Part shown: positions 6,461 to 10,096 of the stretch, piece after piece
Numbering within the stretch: the first letter of the stretch is position 1
How the letters are laid out: every line of letters starts with the position of its first letter
From: an uncultured Chitinophagaceae bacterium
GTDB taxonomy: Bacteria > Bacteroidota > Bacteroidia > Chitinophagales > Chitinophagaceae
Assembly: GCA_937996595.1 (NCBI GenBank)
Contig: CALKVC010000037.1
Span: 1-10,096 of the forward strand
DNA length: 10,096 nucleotides
Direction: 5' to 3'
Notes under the pieces: model-generated
What the model was told of the DNA's origin: nothing
Database searches by the model: none
Seen by the model: only the letters and a program-made list of their open reading frames with translations
Translations under genes and position numbers: made by a program

Positions 6461-7594
6461 ATGAGGATCCTGGTGGTTTGCGGCGCAGGTTATGTTTCCG
6501 GAAAAGAGAAGATCATGTTTTCCATGTTAAAAGGCTTTGCAAAACAGGGCGATGACGTGATGTGTGTAACTTCCTCCTGGGGCAACGGGCAGTTTGAAGA
6601 GATGCTGGTTGCAGAACATATCAGGTATGAAAAGCTGAGGATCGGTTTTATCTCGAAAACTTTTAACCTCAAAGCGGCCAGGATGACACTGGAGCAATTG
6701 CTCTACTGGCCCGGTTTATTATTCCGGTTCCGTAATGTAATGAAAAAATTCAGGCCCGATGTTGTTATACACAGCAACTTCCATCACCTGTTCCTGCTTT
6801 CCCCGGTGATAGATAAACGAAAGGCGGTACATATTTACCATAGCCACGAATCGATTCATAATACCAGGTTTTATCAGAAATTATTTACCGGTTTCAGCAA
6901 AAAGATCCGCCTGTTTGTTGGTGTATCGGGCTTTGTTACCCGGAAAATGGTTGACCTTGGCATAGATGAACGATTTGCCAAGACCATTAACAACGGGCTG
7001 GAAATCATCGGATGGAAACAGCAGCCGTTTAAACAGGGCGATGTATTTACCATTGGTATTGCCGGGCAGATCGGGAGATGGAAAGGCCATGAAGACCTGG
7101 TGCTGGCTTTGGGCATACTAAAAGAGAAAGAACCCGGCCTGGTATTCCGCCTGCAGATTTTCGGTGGCGGCGAACCCGGTTTCAGAAATGAACTGGAATT
7201 ACTGATAAAGCAGAAAGGGTTGCAGCATTTAGTGGAATGGAAAGGGTTTGTTAAGGACATACGGGACATATATGCCGGGTTACAGGTGGTTTGTGTTCCC
7301 ACACGCAGCGAAGAACCATTTGCCACATCGGCATTGGAGGCCGGTTTGTTTGGAGTACCGGTGATCGTTACCCGAAAAGGCGGTTTCCCTGAAATTGTAC
7401 AGGACGGGCATAGCGGTTATATAGTTGATGCAGAAAACCCATCAGCCATTGCTGAAAAACTGGCCGTACTCATAAAAAAACCATCCCTGGCATCACAGTT
7501 GGGATTAAATCACCAGCGAATTATTACAGAAAAGTTTTCATTTGAACATTTTATCAGTAACTGGAAAAGTACCCTGGCGGCTGTAACCAGCTAG
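6461..7594 (+). CDS. Glycosyltransferase family 4 (GT-B fold), possible inserted module
   Basis: The 377-residue GT-B enzyme starts at ATG 6461 with MRILVVCGAGYVSGKEKIMFSMLKG, a typical first strand and glycine-rich turn. The N-terminal acceptor domain includes RPDVVIHSNFHHLFLLSP (98-115) and HIYHSHESIHN (124-134). The donor domain begins at about 195 with FTIGIAGQIGRWKGHEDLVLAL and has the GT4 EX7E motif in EEPFATSALEAGLFGVPVIV (E285, E293). This order and length are standard for GT4 enzymes such as those adding hexose or N-acetylhexosamine in O-antigen units. Unlike the other genes it has ~160-bp spacers on both sides, with repeat-like sequence on the left and a hairpin on the right. No Shine-Dalgarno is seen. 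A six-codon reading frame (6444-6464) ends overlapping its start. The family is firm and the sugar is unknown. Confidence 0.91.
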   Translation: MRILVVCGAGYVSGKEKIMFSMLKGFAKQGDDVMCVTSSWGNGQFEEMLVAEHIRYEKLRIGFISKTFNLKAARMTLEQLLYWPGLLFRFRNVMKKFRPDVVIHSNFHHLFLLSPVIDKRKAVHIYHSHESIHNTRFYQKLFTGFSKKIRLFVGVSGFVTRKMVDLGIDERFAKTINNGLEIIGWKQQPFKQGDVFTIGIAGQIGRWKGHEDLVLALGILKEKEPGLVFRLQIFGGGEPGFRNELELLIKQKGLQHLVEWKGFVKDIRDIYAGLQVVCVPTRSEEPFATSALEAGLFGVPVIVTRKGGFPEIVQDGHSGYIVDAENPSAIAEKLAVLIKKPSLASQLGLNHQRIITEKFSFEHFISNWKSTLAAVTS

Positions 7595-7633
7595 TTGTAA
7601 GTATATGACATTTTATCGGATATCATGTGAAAC

Positions 7634-7658
7634 GGGTTGCTGGAAAAAGCGGCAACCC
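7634..7658 (+). other. Hairpin in the spacer between the GT4 gene and the polymerase gene
   Basis: GGGTTGC (7634-7640) and GCAACCC (7652-7658) are perfect inverted arms of 7 bp, rich in G/C, around an 11-nt loop (TGGAAAAAGCG). The hairpin starts 39 bases after the GT4 stop, within the 160-bp non-coding stretch 7595-7754. No run of T follows, so a canonical Rho-independent terminator is unlikely. An attenuating or mRNA-stabilising structure is possible. I found nothing else nameable in the spacer, and no clear promoter. Confidence 0.4.
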
Positions 7659-7754
7659 TGCAGGTAAGCCTGATTAACCCCAGGCCATTTACCGGCAAAC
7701 CGCACACGGAATAAAGCAACGCCATTAAACCCAACCTCATAAATAATCACCTGA

Positions 7755-9167
7755 TTGTACGGTAAAACAAAGATACCTTTAAACCTTTGGCTGCTTGTAA
7801 TTGCAGCCATCGTGTTTTTCTTCATGCGCTCGTACGACAATTTCTGGTTGTGCATTCCCATTTTTCTCTATATCCCATTTGTTTACCGGCTTTTCTACAT
7901 AAAGGGCAACACCAATGTTATCTTCTGGGGACTGCTTTACCAGTGGGCCACCGTATCTATCCAGCTCATTTATTGCAGTGTGATGGATATACCCCTGAAT
8001 GAATTATTCAGGAATACTATTTTTCCGGCCCATCTGATGGAATATACCGATTACCTGTCTGTTACCGGTATTTACTTTTTTTCCTTTGGCATTTACAGGG
8101 CTGTACGTAAAGTAAAGATTAACATCAGTGATACTATTTGGGTTAAATATGATGCCAGGAAGATCATACAGGTTTATATTGTTGTAAGCATTATCATCAG
8201 CGTAAGCCAGTTTGCTATCTGGGCATTCCCCAACCTTGTACAGTATTTCTTCTTTTTCTTTTATATCAAGTGGGGTTTCTTCCTGGTAACATTCATATCT
8301 GTTTTCAAAAGAGCGCCCGATCTTAAAATATTTCTGTTAGCCATTATTGCCGTTGAATTCGTTCTGGGGCTTTCATCTTTTTTTGCAAGTAATTTTCTTA
8401 ATATCCTGCTGTTTACACTTATTGCATTCGTATCAGTTAAAAAGAAAGTTACTTATCAGCAGGGTGTATTGTTCTTGGTGATGGGGGCAATGCTTTTTCA
8501 TATGGCCGTTTTATGGACGGCCAGTAAGAAGGATTACCGCAATTTCCTGAATAAGGGCCAGAAAACACAGGCAGTGAGTGTTTCTAAGGAAGCGGCCAGG
8601 GCCAAACTGCTTGAACTGATTGTTAAGGTAGATAACAAGACCTATTTTATGGCCATTGAAGATATGGTTAACCGTATCGGCTATATACAATATTTTGCGG
8701 CTGCCATCCGGTTTGTGCCGGCCAAAGTACCGCATGAGGATGGTAAAATTTACCTGGGCGCCATCAGCCATTTTTTGGTTCCGCGTTTTATAAACCCGGA
8801 TAAACCGGTCCTTGACGATAGCAAGCATACCAATAAATATACTGGGCTGGGGTTAAGCGGCCGGGTACAGGGAACATCGTTCAGCCTGGGCAGTTTTGCA
8901 GACGCGTATATCGATTTCGGCCCCATATTTATGTTTATCCCCATTTTCCTTTTCGGTTACTTGATCGGGTTTTTCTTTAAAACACTGTATAGCGCCAACA
9001 TTTGGGGGCTCATCCTTACGGGGCCTTTTTTCCTGCTCATAAATGTGTATGGCGCCGATACCATCAAGGCGCTGGGTTTCATACTCATATATTTTGTTGT
9101 GATGTTTGTTTTAAAAAGGTACCTGATCAATATTATTGACCCGCTGATGAGGACAAGAATTGTATGA
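7755..9167 (+). CDS. Wzy-like oligosaccharide repeat-unit polymerase, polytopic membrane protein
   Basis: The protein has about 470 residues and roughly 11-12 hydrophobic segments (about 10-24, 29-48, 53-75, 98-115, 137-156, 161-183, 191-209, 211-227, 236-255, 389-408, 415-433, 436-454). A soluble loop of ~130 residues (256-388) lies between the ninth and tenth. The loop ends with FLVPRFINPDKP (340-351) and SFSLGSFADAYIDFGP (375-390), a 'PRF..P.KP ... G.FADAY.DFG' pattern that I associate with Bacteroidota O-antigen/EPS polymerases. Wzy enzymes join lipid-linked repeat units in the periplasm. The only start giving the first membrane segment is TTG 7755, which follows an in-frame TGA directly; the next ATG (7824, residue 24) would remove that helix. 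Its stop overlaps the next ATG (ATGA). An O-antigen ligase or another glycan membrane protein is a lesser alternative. Confidence 0.72.
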   Translation: MYGKTKIPLNLWLLVIAAIVFFFMRSYDNFWLCIPIFLYIPFVYRLFYIKGNTNVIFWGLLYQWATVSIQLIYCSVMDIPLNELFRNTIFPAHLMEYTDYLSVTGIYFFSFGIYRAVRKVKINISDTIWVKYDARKIIQVYIVVSIIISVSQFAIWAFPNLVQYFFFFFYIKWGFFLVTFISVFKRAPDLKIFLLAIIAVEFVLGLSSFFASNFLNILLFTLIAFVSVKKKVTYQQGVLFLVMGAMLFHMAVLWTASKKDYRNFLNKGQKTQAVSVSKEAARAKLLELIVKVDNKTYFMAIEDMVNRIGYIQYFAAAIRFVPAKVPHEDGKIYLGAISHFLVPRFINPDKPVLDDSKHTNKYTGLGLSGRVQGTSFSLGSFADAYIDFGPIFMFIPIFLFGYLIGFFFKTLYSANIWGLILTGPFFLLINVYGADTIKALGFILIYFVVMFVLKRYLINIIDPLMRTRIV

Positions 9168-10096
9168 GCAAGCCTGTAATCTTTCTTAACTCGCATCCTA
9201 TACAGTACTTCGCGCCGCTGTACAGGCAAATGCATACCGAAATGCGTTCACCCCTTACCGTTTGGTATTGTTCCGACGAAAGTATTCAGGGGAAAATGGA
9301 TAAAGGGTTCGGGAAGGAAGTAAAATGGGATATCCCGTTACTGGATGGTTACCGGCATGTATTCCTTAGAAACAGGTCATGGAAACCATCCATTCATAAT
9401 GGTTTCTGGGGCATTTTTAATCCGTCAGTAATCAGCATGCTGTATAAGCAGGAGAAATCAGTGCTGGTGGTTCATGGATGGGCCTATGCAACCCATGTGC
9501 TGGCAATCGTGTTTGGCAGGATATTCGGTCATACCGTTTGCCTGCGCAGCGAAACACCCCTTAACCAGGAAAGGATGAAAAACAAAACAGTCACTTTCAT
9601 CAAGCACCTGTATTTAAAACTGCTCTTCCTGTTTGTAAACAAATTCCTGTATATCGGCAAACAGAACCACCTGTTTTACCGTTCGCTGGGGGTTAAAGAG
9701 CGCCTGCTTGTTTCTGTTCCGTATGCAGTAGATAACAGGCGTTTCCGGGAATTATGTAAGGCAACAGGCAGAGAAGAAGCAAGAAAGATGCTGGGGCTTC
9801 CTCCCGGGAAAAAAATAATCCTGTATTCAGGTAAATATATAGATAAGAAACGGCCGCTCGACCTGCTGAAAGCGTTTGCAGCCATAGATAATAATGAGCA
9901 TGCGTTGTTGGTTATGGTGGGAGAAGGGGCATGCCGTACAGATATGGAACGTTTTATAAAGGATAACCGGCTGCAGGAAAAAGTAGTACTCACAGGTTTT
10001 ATCAATCAAAGCCGCATCCCATTATTTTACAGGAGTGCTGATGTTTTTGTGATGTGTTCCGGGCTGGGTGAAACATGGGGGCTTTCGGTAAATGAA
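9164..10096 (+). CDS. Glycosyltransferase family 4 (GT-B fold), 3' end beyond window
   Basis: The frame opens at ATG 9164 (overlapping the polymerase stop as ATGA) and runs without a stop to the last base, giving 311 residues of an unfinished protein. It starts MSKPVIFLNSHPIQYFAPLY; the 'HPIQYFAPLYR' opening is typical of a GT4 subgroup common in polysaccharide loci. The acceptor domain includes VVHGWAYATHVLAIVFGRIFG (102-122) and LRSETPLN (127-134). The donor domain begins near 217 (KIILYSGKYIDKKRPLDLLKAF) with VGEGACRTDMERFI (252-265), VVLTGF (274-279) and the EX7E motif in GETWGLSVNE (E303, E311), whose second Glu is the last codon in the window. About 60-80 residues are missing if the length is normal. 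The coupling to the polymerase suggests that they act on the same glycan. Confidence 0.88.
   Translation, partial: MSKPVIFLNSHPIQYFAPLYRQMHTEMRSPLTVWYCSDESIQGKMDKGFGKEVKWDIPLLDGYRHVFLRNRSWKPSIHNGFWGIFNPSVISMLYKQEKSVLVVHGWAYATHVLAIVFGRIFGHTVCLRSETPLNQERMKNKTVTFIKHLYLKLLFLFVNKFLYIGKQNHLFYRSLGVKERLLVSVPYAVDNRRFRELCKATGREEARKMLGLPPGKKIILYSGKYIDKKRPLDLLKAFAAIDNNEHALLVMVGEGACRTDMERFIKDNRLQEKVVLTGFINQSRIPLFYRSADVFVMCSGLGETWGLSVNE

Noticed and set aside
6874..7326. 150-codon minus-strand frame within the second GT4 gene
   Set aside because: The translation is rich in Pro, Ser and Asn as expected of an antisense reading; the sense strand carries the intact GT4 motifs.
7613..7861. 82-codon minus-strand frame spanning the spacer before the polymerase and its start
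   Set aside because: It runs antisense into the polymerase gene, resembles no family I know and has no context support; a decayed gene in the spacer cannot be excluded but is not supported.
8101..8110. CTGTACGTAA occurring both at 6301-6310 and 8101-8110 as a direct repeat flanking the GT4 gene
   Set aside because: Only ten bases match, the second copy is within coding sequence, and the flanking bases diverge at once; most likely chance.

Overview
The window is one end of an assembled contig from what looks like a member of the Bacteroidota, possibly Chitinophagaceae or a relative. The reasons are moderate GC, no purine-rich Shine-Dalgarno sequence before any gene, A/T-rich start regions, short GTTTAAGGTT-type intergenic repeats, and protein styles typical of that phylum. 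The taxonomic call is inference. Positions 1-38 are not genomic: they are an Illumina TruSeq adapter joined to the insert, so real sequence starts at 39.

Every recognisable gene lies on the + strand and belongs to a surface or exopolysaccharide (O-antigen, capsule or EPS) locus. Layout: 39-224, C-terminal end of an FkbM-type methyltransferase cut by the contig end; 225-423, AT-rich spacer with a three-unit tandem repeat; 424-6299, a compact seven-gene run (GT11 fucosyltransferase, two GT2 glycosyltransferases, hexapeptide-repeat acetyltransferase, GT4 glycosyltransferase, two class I SAM methyltransferases) with overlaps or gaps of at most 64 bp; 6300-6460, spacer with a hairpin and a degraded dispersed repeat; 6461-7594, a GT4 glycosyltransferase; 7595-7754, spacer with a hairpin; 7755-9167, a polytopic Wzy-like polymerase; 9164-10096, another GT4 glycosyltransferase that continues past the window. 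The last gene and the FkbM fragment are open-ended at the window edges.

Inferred joint role: six glycosyltransferases (one GT11, two GT2, three GT4) build an oligosaccharide repeat unit on a lipid carrier in the cytoplasm. The acetyltransferase and up to three methyltransferases decorate it, and the Wzy-like protein joins flipped units in the periplasm. No initiating phosphoglycosyltransferase, Wzx flippase, chain-length regulator or nucleotide-sugar synthesis gene is in the window, so these must lie elsewhere. The GT11 enzyme suggests a fucose-type sugar is part of the glycan.

I found no RNA genes, CRISPR array, complete mobile element or novel defence-type system. The notable items are the adapter artefact and its in-frame chimeric peptide, two genes best started at TTG, a T9 tract directly before a catalytic DDD motif, and the GT4 gene at 6461-7594, which sits between two ~160-bp spacers in an otherwise tightly packed locus and may be an inserted cassette.
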